Shown here piece after piece: positions 45,480 through 55,388 of a DNA stretch of 64,000 bases. The position numbers were made by a program, and so were the translations under genes. The notes below the pieces were generated by a model that was not told where the DNA came from, made no database searches, and saw only the letters and a program-made list of their open reading frames with translations. Position 1 is the stretch's first letter; each line of letters begins with the position of its first letter. Source of the DNA: Lotus japonicus (lineage: Eukaryota > Streptophyta > Magnoliopsida > Fabales > Fabaceae); assembly GCF_012489685.1 (NCBI RefSeq), contig NC_080042.1:18924150-18988149 (forward strand), read 5' to 3'.

Positions 45480-46015
45480 ATCTCCCCCTTTTTGATGATG
45501 ACAAAACCAAGTATTTTGATGAACAATTCTTAAACAATAAACTAAATTCACTCAGAGTTTAGAGAAATAGAATTAGACTTATCCTGATGTGAATGGTTTA
45601 TTTTGCTCATTCTGAATCCAAGTCACTGCTTGATTCTGAGCTTAGCTCCCCCTGAATCTAAGACTTAATGAAAACGTTAGTGATATCTAGATTCTGAGCT
45701 AAATAATATAAGAGTTCAGAGTGAAAACGCATGACATAGATGAAATGAAATAATTAGAGCGCATAAGTATTCAAAGTCACGAATAGGGTATCAGAGTTAA
45801 CCAATATCACTTCAGAAGAAGTGAAATGTATTCCTTGTATTTGCCCAGTGACACATCTATGGTCATAAAAGTGGAACTCTTAATTTCTCCAAAAATAACA
45901 AACATCACACTAATCAGCATATACATCAAAAACTGGGTTATACTCCCCCTTTTTGTCATAAGCAAAAAGCTTGGGGTGTGAAAAACTTAGCTTGAAGTGC
46001 AAGGTACTCCCCCTT
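45480..46015 (-). other. Four polypurine tracts of element F
   Basis: The tracts are at 45480-45493 (next to the LTR), 45646-45653, 45943-45954 and 46007-46015. Spacing matches copies C and E. Otherwise the region up to 46208 is non-coding on the sense strand. Confidence 0.78.
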
Positions 46016-46208
46016 AAGGAAGGACTAAGTTCAAAAAGATGGAGAAATAATTAATGATGAAAAAAAAGATTAGCGAAATTAAAGAAAGGAATTAATGCAT
46101 ATGTAGAACGTTTACCACCGGCCACGGGAGTAAAGAGAAGCTTCAGTTACCAAGGACTTATCCTCGAGAAACTGCAAGAGCAATAACTTCCGGAGAGAGA
46201 AGGATGCT

Positions 46209-46216
46209 TATATAAA
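46209..46216 (+). promoter_or_regulatory. TATA box of the antisense ORF in element F
   Basis: TATATAAA lies 58 bp before ATG 46267. The preceding 110 bp share CACCGG, GTAAAGAGAAG, CAGTTACCAAG and CTCGAGAAAC blocks with copy E, in the same order. Confidence 0.65.
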
Positions 46217-46266
46217 GCGATTAGGAACGCAGTAAGCTTCACAACAAGATCAATTCCAAATAAAAA

Positions 46267-46659
46267 ATGGCATCATACATGGTTGTATTAGAAGAGCTCA
46301 GAAAGAAGGCCTTTGAAGAAGATTTGTTCATGAATGTTAGGCATCCCGATGGTTCAAGAACCATACATGAGCTGACCATAATGCTGCTGGAAAAGGATCT
46401 TAGTCCAGAATTGGAGAAAGATCTGAAGGAGTTCCTCTGCTTCGTGGAAGAGATTCAGGAGCTGTGCAAGCTGGAGCTGAATCTGCTGGAAGAAAAAGAA
46501 GCAGTGGAGAAGGATTTGGAGACGATGGAAGAGGGTCTGGAAAGGGATGAGCTGAGTAAAAGGCTCGGCAACATAGAGTACACACTCGATCGTCTGGAGA
46601 AAGAGAGAGTGGAGCAGCGCCAAGAGTGTAGGAGAATGAGGAAGGATCCTCCATTCTAG
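46267..46659 (+). CDS. Antisense ORF of Sirevirus F (130 aa), function unknown
   Basis: It is encoded opposite to gag-pol, between the additional ORF and the 3' LTR. It starts MASYMVVLEELRKKAFEEDL and ends RMRKDPPF. It is Glu/Lys/Leu-rich with heptad-like leucines across residues 45-125, suggesting a helical coiled coil; no signal peptide, membrane segment or known domain is seen. The copy in E has exactly 130 residues with no gaps and about 94 identities by eye. In the first 37 codons I count 12 silent and 8 replacement changes, pointing to selection on this frame. TATA 46209 would start transcription near 46240, leaving a short leader. Its transcript would be complementary to the element's sense RNA. 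Confidence 0.72.
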   Translation: MASYMVVLEELRKKAFEEDLFMNVRHPDGSRTIHELTIMLLEKDLSPELEKDLKEFLCFVEEIQELCKLELNLLEEKEAVEKDLETMEEGLERDELSKRLGNIEYTLDRLEKERVEQRQECRRMRKDPPF

Positions 46660-46883
46660 AGTAATATAGATGTATGAAGATGTAATATGTAATGATTGGT
46701 TATATATATAAAGAAAAAAATTTCCAGATATATGTTATGTTAAATGCAAGAAGGAACATGAAATAAGTAATCACATGAAAGCAATAACGAGACATAGTAT
46801 ATAGAAGCAAGTAACTAAAAACGAAGAAAACAAATAACTAAAAGGTTATCAATTAAAGAAGAAAACGATAGAGATCCTAAAAA

Positions 46884-49467
46884 CTAAGGTTTGGCAGTGC
46901 GACGCAGGAGCTCTTGAATTGCTTCATTCATGCTGAACAGGAGAGTCTCATGAGTGTTAAGACGTTGTTCCAAAATAGCAAGTCTGGAAGAACTTGGCTG
47001 AGTAGAAGTGGATGGAACATCCTAAGCAGAGTGAGGAGCTTGAGTGGACTGTGAAGCAGCACTTGTGAAAGGCACTGGTGCAAGAACTTGACCTCTAAGA
47101 GCATCAGCTTCAGCCTGTAGCATTTCAGCTTCTTTCAGAGCTTCTAACTTTGCATTCTCAATTTGTTCAGCTTCTAGACGTGCAGCTTCTTCTGCTTGTT
47201 CTTTCTTCTTTCTTGCTTCCTCAATAGCTTCAAGTAACTCAACCCTTAGTTGTTGTTCATGCATAGCCACCCTTCTGTTGAAACGCTGCCTGGCAGCTTC
47301 AATCCTCTGATCCCTTTCAGCTGTGAGATGACTCATCATAATAGGAACTTGAGCAATTATCCAATCACACAGATGATCCCATTCTTCAGCAACAAAGTCA
47401 GGGTTCTCATGAAGGTCAGTGTGGCCTTGCACATTGCGAACCATTAATGATGCTTCATAATTAAACACACTGATGCACTCAAGAAGGGAGTTGGGTTTGA
47501 GATATGTATAGGGAACAATGGAGAGATTGGTTTCAGGAGAAGTGGGGTGATTACTGCTATTTGCTTCAGAAGCACCTTGAGGAGAACCAACATCTAGAGT
47601 TTGAACGTTTGATGTGTTGATCTCAAGGTTAGGTTGAGAGGTTTCAACCTCAAGGTTTGGAGATCTAACCGAGGAATGGCTAGAGACTGAGTTTTCTGGT
47701 GGGACATGTTCTGGTTGTAAGGGAAGTGCTGGTTGAACAGGAAGAGATGAAGGAGATGCTGCATTCAAGGGTACTACTGGAATGGGATGATCTGGATCAA
47801 CTAGATGTTCTGGCCTAGGTCCAAGATATTTCCTTGGGCTTGGAATGGTCTGATAGTACTCAGGGATAGCAGACTCTCTTTGTTTCGTAATTTGATCAAA
47901 TTGGAGAATGGATTCAGAGTTATTTGAGGGTAAGAAATCAGCAACATTCATGGGAAATGATACAGAGGGACAAGGAGTTGTAATGTCCGTATCATTTATT
48001 CTGCGAACAGGATGATCAGATCCCCTGAGGACAGAGTAATCAGAGGTTCTGGGTTCATGGTGAGATTGGTAAGAAATAGTGGGTTCAGAGGTTTGTGGGC
48101 TATATTGAATGGTTATAGGTGAGGTAGGTTCAGAGGGTCTAGGAGTCTGAAGCATATTCCAAAGAGGTGCTTCTTCACGAGAGGGTTGAAAGAATGAAGA
48201 TCTAGGTGAAGTGGTTGGAGAGGAGTTTTGTTTAGCTGGTTGAGACTCTTGAATGGGAGAGAGTGGGGTAGTAGTGCGGTTAAGAAGTGCAGAGATTGGG
48301 AGTGCATCAAATGAGCTTAAATCATCATCAATAAACGTAACAGCAGACTTACTTGATGATCTCACTGCAGACCGAGTAACCCTGGCGGAGCCTCAGTTCC
48401 GGTTACCTTAACAGCTGGTTCCACACGAGTTGGTTGGACCACAATCCTCACTTTCTGCTTTGACTTCTTTGGTGGAAGAGCATCATCATTATCACCATCA
48501 GATGGAGCATTTGTCTTGGAGGGTACCTCATGCTTCCTCTTGAGCTTGTCATGCTTCTTCTTCTTATCAACACCATCAGAAGGATCAGACTCTTCAGAGG
48601 ATTCCTCTATTATTATTCTTCTCTTCTTCTTCTTCTTGGGAGGAGAATCAAATTCTGGAGCTGGTGGCAGGGTTCTGAAGAACTCGTCCACATCTATTTC
48701 AAAACCTTGTTCTCTCAAGTCAGCTAGATAGTGCAAGATAGCAACTGGATCATCAGCTTGAGACCATAGAGGGTAATCGGTCAGAGGGACTCTTCTCTGT
48801 CTGACTTCATCAGAGGTATCTTCATGAGCAGGGGCTACCTTTGTCTTAATCAATCCCATCTTCTTCATGGATGTGGCAGTGAAGACATCACCAACAACTG
48901 TCGTCAGATCCACTGTGCAGCCAGCTTTAGTCAGATCCTCTATCAATTTACTTTCCAGGAAAAGGTCTGAGAGCAATCTTCCAAAAGGAATGTATCTGAT
49001 GGCAGACTTGTGAGACGCAGTTGTTCTGGATTTCCTGATGCACTCTTTGAGGTAAGAGAATAGGAAGAAGGGAATGCAGATCTTCTTGCGGTCCTGAATG
49101 AAGAAAAGCATCACTTTCTGACAGAAATTGATATAGTGGAGAAGAATCTTGTGCCAAATCCTCAGCTTAGGATGAAGTTCTACCACTTTGCAATCACTCT
49201 TGCCTGGCTTCCAGTTTTTGTAGAGAGCTTTGTTAACACCTTCTTTGGTCTTGGGTTTCACCTTTGATTCCGACAGTTGGAATCTGTAGCCTGTACCGGT
49301 GTTTTCACCCAGAAGATCAACAATTGATTTCTCTGTGATGATGATTCTTCTGCCAGCAATGTAGGAGACCACTTGGTTGTCATCACAATCGGCATGTTTC
49401 CAGAATTCCTTTACTAGCTTGATGTAGACTGGACCACGAAGCCTGTTGAAGTATTCTTCCCAGCCTT
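46884..49467 (-). pseudogene. Element F additional ORF, C-terminal part
   Basis: It continues the fragment at 61579-61851 after removal of element E. The core reads YFNRLRGPVYIKLVKEFW, VVSYIAGRRIIITEKSIVDL, LHPKLRIWHKILLHYIN and IRYIPFGRLLSDL. Next come a basic/acidic segment (PKKKKKRRIIIEESSEESD), a Pro/Ser-rich middle and a coiled coil (AIEEARKKKEQAEEAARLEA). A frameshift near 48390 and a TAG at 47022 break it; the family end (RRTAKP) is at TAG 46884. The core resembles the putative plant transposon protein family. Confidence 0.78.
49463..49467. repeat. Target-site duplication GCCTT of element E
   Basis: GCCTT at 49463-49467 recurs at 61579-61583, exactly outside E's LTR ends. Removing E and one copy rejoins F's reading frame (VEAQG to WEEYFNRL). 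Confidence 0.95.
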
Positions 49468-50683
49468 TGAAGGTATGAAAAACGGTAGAAAGGGGGGGTT
49501 TGAATAACGTTTTCAGTATAAAACTTCCACCTTAAAGATTTTGACAAATCTTTCGATAACTTAAGTGCTAAAGATAAGAGATAGAAAAGCATACAAGGAT
49601 TTTATCCTGGTTCACTTGATAAATCACTCAAGCTACTCCAGTCCACCCGTTAAGGTGATTTCTTCCTTCTTAGAATGAAGGCAATCCACTAATCAGGTAA
49701 GAGTTACAACTGCACTTGAAACCTACAAGTGACTAACAATTACACTGACTTAGCTCACACTAAGATTCACTCTCTTAGTCTTCTCTAGGATCCGATCAAC
49801 CTTGATCTCCTAAAGGAACTAAACAAACTGTTTATCAAAGAATTGTTTACAAGAGATTTGCTTCTAAAAAGCTAATAGTAAACTCAATGAATTTCAGATG
49901 AAAGAAAGCTTAGAAGATTTTTGAATATGTCTTGCGTATGTGAATGCTTCTTACTCTTGTAGCCGTTTCTTTCAGTCTTCAGCCTCTTTATATACTCCAA
50001 GGATTAGGGTTGAGCGATGCATGGGAAATGCTACCGTTGGAGGGCAGTTCTGGAAAATCCAGCTTCTGCTGTGGCTGAGAACGTTAGGTAGGTCGTCAGG
50101 AAGGTACAGTAGCTTTTGTACTTGGATAGCGACGCGACCTTTAAACCTAGGAGACTTCTGATCAGGGGAATGCTTCATATTGGAACTTGTGAAGCCGGTT
50201 GATCAGAGTCAGAGGAAAAGCACAGATCCTCTGACCATTGTATCTTCTGATTCTGAACTCAGAGGGAAGAACATGGCCTTCAGAGTTTCTTGCTTCTGGA
50301 CTTCAGAGTTTCCACTATTCAGCTTCTGGATCTTCAGAGTCTTCTACACCATCAGAACATCTGAACCTTCAGTGTTTCTTGGTTATCAGAACTTCTGGAT
50401 CTTCAGAGCTTCTAGTGACTGAGTCCTCATCAGAGTTTGTATAACTTCAGAACTTCTGAAGCTTTTCCACTGTTCATACTGAACATGGTGAATGCGAAAG
50501 CGTTGCTTGGGTCACTCTTTATACACAGTGCTTCTGATTTGTGTGAGATTGAGTTGAGGTCAGAACCTGCAAATAGCACACTCAGAAAAACACGTTAGAG
50601 TACCACAATTGTTCATATCAAAAGGTTAACTTGTAATCATCAAAACATAGAGTTGTACTACTAGATCAAAACTTGATCTTACA
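49468..50683 (-). repeat. 3' LTR of element E (1216 bp)
   Basis: The ends read TGTAAGATC and CATACCTTCA on the minus strand. TATA is at 49987-49994 and many CTTCTGGATCTTCAGAG-type motifs lie at 50200-50460. Confidence 0.95.
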
Positions 50684-51237
50684 ATCTCCCCCTTTTTGAT
50701 GATGACAAAACTAAAATTTTTGATGAACAATTCTTAAACATTAAACTGAATTCACTCAGAGTTTAGAGGTATAGAATAAGACTTATCCTTATGTGAATAG
50801 TTTATCTTGCTCATTCTGAATTCAAGTCACTGCTTGATTCTGAGCTTAGCTCCCCCTGAATCTAATACTTGATGAAAACGTTAGTAAAGTCTAGATTCTG
50901 AGCTAAATAATATAAGAGTTCAGAGTGAAAAACTTATGACATAGATGAAAATCGAGTAATCAGAGCGCATAAGTAATCAGAGTCATGGACAAGGTATCAG
51001 AGTCTTGGGTATCAGAGTCAACTTATAATCACTTCAGAAGAAGTGAAATGTATTCCTTGTATTTGCCCAGTGACACATCTATGGTCATGAAGGTGGAACT
51101 CTTAAAATCTCCAAAAGAAAAATAAATCACACTAACACATCTTACACATCAAAAACTGGGTTTACTCCCCCTTTTTGTCATAAGCAAAAAGCTTGGGGTG
51201 TGAAAAACTTAGCTTGAAGTACAAGGTACTCCCCCTT
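50684..51237 (-). other. Four polypurine tracts of element E
   Basis: They are at 50684-50697 (adjacent to the LTR), 50850-50857, 51165-51176 and 51229-51237, the same order and spacing as in F and C. The rest of 50698-51424 is non-coding. Confidence 0.8.
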
Positions 51238-51424
51238 AGAGAAGGTCTAAGTTTAAAGGAAATGAAAACGATGCAAGAATCAGAGTTAGGCGAAATAAAT
51301 AGAAGAGTTAATGCAAGAGAAGAACGGTTACCACCGGTCAAGTGAGTAAAGAGAAGGGTCAGTTACCAAGAACTTAACCTCGAGAAACCGTAGGAGCATT
51401 AACTTTCAGAGAGAAAGTGAAGCC

Positions 51425-51432
51425 TATATAAA
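51425..51432 (+). promoter_or_regulatory. TATA box of the antisense ORF in element E
   Basis: TATATAAA is 65 bp before ATG 51490. The in-frame ATG at 51436 is too close to the TATA to be in the transcript. Upstream blocks (CACCGG, GTAAAGAGAAG, CAGTTACCAAG, CTCGAGAAAC) match element F; CAGTTA resembles a plant MYB-type site. Confidence 0.65.
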
Positions 51433-51489
51433 GAGTTGGAGAGAGAGGTAAGCTTCACACCTCAAACAATTTTCAGTAAAGAAAAGAAT

Positions 51490-51882
51490 ATGGCATCATA
51501 CATCGTAGCACTAGAAGAGCTGAGGAAGAAGGCCTTTGAGGAGGACTTGTTCCTTAACATCCGGCATCCAGAGGGTACAACGACCATCGCGGAGCTGACG
51601 CGGACACTGCTGGAAGAGGACCTGCGTCCAGAGTTGGAGAGAGACCTGAAGGAATTTCTTGCCTTCGTGGAGGAGGTGCAAGAACTCAGCCGGCTTGAAC
51701 TCAAGCTGCTGGAAGAAAAAGAAAGTTTGGAAGAGAGGCTCAAGACTGCAGAAGAGATTCTGGAGAGGGATGAGCTAAAGGACAAGCTCAACAACATCCA
51801 GCATGTACTGGAGCGTCTGGAGAAAGATAGGTCAGAGCAGCGCCAGGAGTGCAGAAGAATGAGGAGGGATCCTCCATTCTAG
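51490..51882 (+). CDS. Antisense ORF of Sirevirus E (130 aa), function unknown
   Basis: It starts MASYIVALEELRKKAFEEDL and ends RMRRDPPF; I chose ATG 51490 over 51436 because it matches copy F and lies downstream of the expected transcription start. Glu, Lys and Leu dominate, with a predicted long helix (EEVQELSRLELKLLEEKESL, then LERLEKDRSEQRQE). It is gap-free against copy F at about 72% identity. AATAAA at 51928-51933 follows the stop by 46 bp. It converges with the additional ORF, which ends at 52085 on the other strand, so sense RNA covers it fully. A regulatory or silencing-related role is only a guess. Confidence 0.74.
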   Translation: MASYIVALEELRKKAFEEDLFLNIRHPEGTTTIAELTRTLLEEDLRPELERDLKEFLAFVEEVQELSRLELKLLEEKESLEERLKTAEEILERDELKDKLNNIQHVLERLEKDRSEQRQECRRMRRDPPF

Positions 51883-51927
51883 ATTTTATGATGTAAAGAA
51901 ATATGATGTAAACATAGAAATATGATG

Positions 51928-51933
51928 AATAAA
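51928..51933 (+). terminator. Possible poly(A) signal of the antisense unit in E
   Basis: AATAAA follows repeated GATGTAAA words, a plausible plant 3'-end context. Copy F has similar GATGTAA words but no exact AATAAA. Confidence 0.4.
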
Positions 51934-52084
51934 AAAGATTTTTGCAAACATATGTGACACAAATATATATATAGATATGCATATAGAATCACAAACGAAT
52001 AAAGTAGAATAAATAAATAAAAAGAAACAGAGTTTAAATAAAACAACGTTAAATAAAAAGAAAGAAAATGAAGAGATCCTAAAA

Positions 52085-54943
52085 CTAAGGTTTGTCAGAT
52101 CGTCGCAGAAGTTCCATCATCATGTGCTTCATCTCAATCAGCATGGATTCATGAATGTCAAGACGCTGTTCCATGATGTCGAGTCTGGATGAGCTGGACT
52201 GAGCAGAACCGGAAGGAACATTCTGAGCAGCTTGAGAGTCTGGAATGGAAGCAGAAGCAGCAGGAGTAAACACAACTGGTGCAAGTGCTTGGCATCTAAG
52301 AGCTTCAGCCTCAGCTTCAAGTCGCTCTGCCTCAAGTCTGGCTTGTTCAGCTTGAGCTGCTGCTAGACGTGCAGCTTCTTCTGCTTGAGCCTTCTTTCTC
52401 TTGGCTTCTTCAATAGCTTCAAGAAGCTTATTTCTCTGTTCTTGTTCATGAAGAGCCACCCTTCGAGCAAACCTTTGCTTTGCAGCCTCAATGCTCTGAC
52501 TTCCCTCTGCATGCAGGAGCTACATCATAATTGGAACTTGAGCCACTAGCCAAGTGCCCAGATTGTTCCACTCATCAGCCACACATTCAGCATTCTCACT
52601 GAGGTCAGTCTGACCGTGCACATTGCGGAGCCTCAAAGAGGCTTCATGATAGAAAATATTGATGCACTCAGAGAGAGATGTGGGTTGGAGGTGAGTATAG
52701 GGAATTATGGAGAGGTTGGTTTCAGGAGAGGCTGGGTGGTTGCTGCTATGAGCTTCAGAGGCACCTTGTGGAGAACCAATGTTAATCATTTGAGCATTGG
52801 GTTCAGAGGTTCCAAGGTGAGGGTCTGAAGTTTCAACCAGAGGATGGGGTGATCTAACCGAGGATTGGTTAGACACTGAATGTTCGGGTTCAGGTTCTGG
52901 TTGAATAGGCTCTTGTTGGTCAGGGGCAGGGTGAGCTTGTTGAGCCAAAGGGTCTGCCTCTTGTAGGGGATTGGCCAAGATAGGTTCATCTGGGTCAACT
53001 AGACGTTCAGGTCTAGGGCCAGGATATCTCCTAGGGCTTGGACAAGCGAGGTAGTATTCCTCTAAGGAAGACACCTTTTCTTTTCTAACCTCCATGAATT
53101 TTCGAATGGATTCAGAGTTATTGGAGGGAGAAGAATCAGCAACATTGGTTGGGAAGGATACATGTGTATAGGCTGTGGAAGAGTCTGTATCCGTGGTTCT
53201 GGCAGCAGGACGTGCTGATGCTCTGGGAACAGAGTGATCAGACGTTCTGGGTTGTGGTTCTGTTTGGTTGGGCTCTGGTTGTTCATGGATGATGAGTTCA
53301 GAAGATAATGGGTCGTACGGAATGGTAAGGAGAGAGGTTGGTTCTTCTGACCTAGAGGGTTGGTTCTGAAGCAAATTCCAGAGAGGTGCTTCAGTGGGGG
53401 AAGGTTGAAAGAAGGAAGATCTTGGGGAATGTGGTGGAGTGGTGGTTTGTGCGGCTGGTTGGGATTCAGGAATAGGAGTGAGGGGATTTGAGGAGTGTGT
53501 GAGCAAGGCAGATATAGGGAGTGCATCAAATAAATTCAAATCATCATCAGAAGAAAGTGCAGGCTTACTTGGATGTGCTGATGATCGAGTCACTCTGGCA
53601 GGAGGTTCAGTCCTTCTGACCACTTCAGCAGCTGGTTCCACCCGAGTAGGCTTCACCACGATTCTGACCTTCTTCTTCTTCTTCTTAGGAGGACCATCCT
53701 CATTGTCACTATCATCACCATCATCAGGCTTTCTCTTCTTCTGCTTGACCAGAGGGACATCGGATTCCTCAGAAGATTCGTCCAGAACCATCTTCCTCTG
53801 AGCTTTCTTCTTGGGAGGAGAAGGAAACTCTGGAGCTGGCGGCAGTCTGCTGACGAAATCATCAAGATCAATTTCGAATCCTTGAGCCCTTAGGTCTTCA
53901 ACATAGCACCTGATGGCGTCAGGATTGTCTGCCTGTGTCCACAGAGGGTAGTCAGTCAGAGGCATCCTTCTGCTTCTGATCTCAGAAGATGTGTCTTCAT
54001 GAGCAGGAGCAATCTTCTTCTGGACCAAACCCATCTTCTTCAGAGAATTGGCAGTGAAGACATCACTGACAATGGTGCTCAGATCCTCTACACATCCAGC
54101 ATTGACCAGATCTTGCACCAAGTTGCTTTCAATGAGAAAGTCTGAGAGCAGCCTCCCAAAAGGGATATATTTGATTGCAGACTTGATGGAGGCAGTGGTG
54201 CGAGACTTCCGGATGCATTCCTTCAAGTAGGAGAACAGGAAGTAGGGAAGGCAGATCTTCTTCTGATCTTGGATGAAGAACAACATCACCTTCTGGTTGA
54301 AGTTGATGTAGTCTGGAGAACTGCCCTTCGGTCTCTGGTTTATGCAGTGGAGCAGGATCTTGTGCCAGATCCTGAGTTTGGGGTGAAGGTCCATCACCTT
54401 GTAACTCGTCTTGCCCGGTTTGAAGGTGGTGTACAGGGCCTGGTTGATTGTGTCCTTGGTGCTGGGTTTTAGCTTCGATTCCGTGAGTTGGAAACGATAC
54501 CCATAAGCAGTTTCTGCACCCAGCAAGTTCACGAAGGACTTCTCCGTGATGATGATCTTTCTTCCAAGAATATGAGATACCACCTGAGTATCATCGCAGT
54601 CGGCGTGCTTTCAGAATTCCTTGACCAATCTGTCATACACCGGTCCTCGAAGTCTGTTGAAGTAATTTCCCCAACCTTGAGCTTGGACTTCAGGACGAAG
54701 ATCATACCCATTTGTAGCCAAGTTGTCGAGGTTGAATCTCCATTCTGCCAGGACTTGGAGTTCCTCAGGAGGATATACACAGTGAACGGCACAGCCCCGT
54801 TCTGCAATTGGAACACTCTGTTCTTGAGCTTGAGCTTGATCTTGTGTCGGATTCTCAAGGCCCCTTTGACCCGTTGCAAGACCAACTACCATGTGAGGGA
54901 ACTGAGGTGCATCTGCAGTAGATCTTCTGGTTTGTCTCACCAT
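52085..54943 (-). pseudogene. Element E additional ORF (952 codons, two in-frame stops)
   Basis: From ATG 54943 (MVRQTRRSTADAPQF) to 52085 one frame holds. It contains a globular core (LQVLAEWRFNLDNLATNGYD, YFNRLRGPVYDRLVKEF, VSHILGRKIIITEKSFVNLL, LHPKLRIWHKILLHCIN, IKYIPFGRLLSDFL), a strongly basic stretch with runs of lysine (PPKKKKKKVRIVVKPTRVEP), a long Pro/Ser/Glu-rich region and a C-terminal coiled coil (EAKRKKAQAEEAARLAAAQA). TGA at 54611 replaces the Trp that F keeps, and TAG at 52520 follows PIMM. There is no membrane segment, so it is not a typical envelope; nuclear localisation is an inference from the lysine run. Confidence 0.8.
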
Positions 54944-55388
54944 TTTTGAAGTGGTTGAAGGTTTGAGGTAGAAGATGAAGGTTGGAAGATGAAGAGAGAT
55001 CGAGAGAGAAATCGAGAACAAGCGGTTTCGAAAAAGCAGAGAGAGCGAGAGTAAAAACCGGAAGTGAACGAGATCGTGTGTGTATAGTGGGTTTTATCAA
55101 ATAACCGTTGTTGATTCAAAAAGCACTTTAAGATCAACGGTTAAAAATTAAAGATAGATAGTAACAGTAAAATACACAAATCACACACAGGAGAGAAGCA
55201 TATCTACACGCAATCATAACAGACTGTCACACGGGCACAAGGAACTATGCACCAGAAATACTGACACACGTGTTGTTGTCTCAGCTTCAGAGTCAGTACC
55301 AGTGGGTACACACACTCTGATTGAGTTACCTTCTGGACTAGACATCTTCTGATCAAGAAGTATCATAGTCAGAGGTTCTGATCCATCT
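54944..55388 (-). other. Spacer between pol and the additional ORF in element E
   Basis: 445 bp with GA-rich leader-like sequence (54965-55060) just upstream of the additional ORF start, suggesting a leader or splice-acceptor region. Element F has the equivalent at 61852-62243. No ORF is supported. Confidence 0.4.

Noticed and set aside
46354..46654. Minus-strand frames opposite the antisense ORF
   Set aside because: They are complement-strand readings of a Glu-rich ORF; they are not similar between E and F in a protein-like way.
51436..51489. Longer start (148 aa) for the antisense ORF of E
   Set aside because: The upstream ATG is only 4 bp after the TATA box and copy F has no matching extension.
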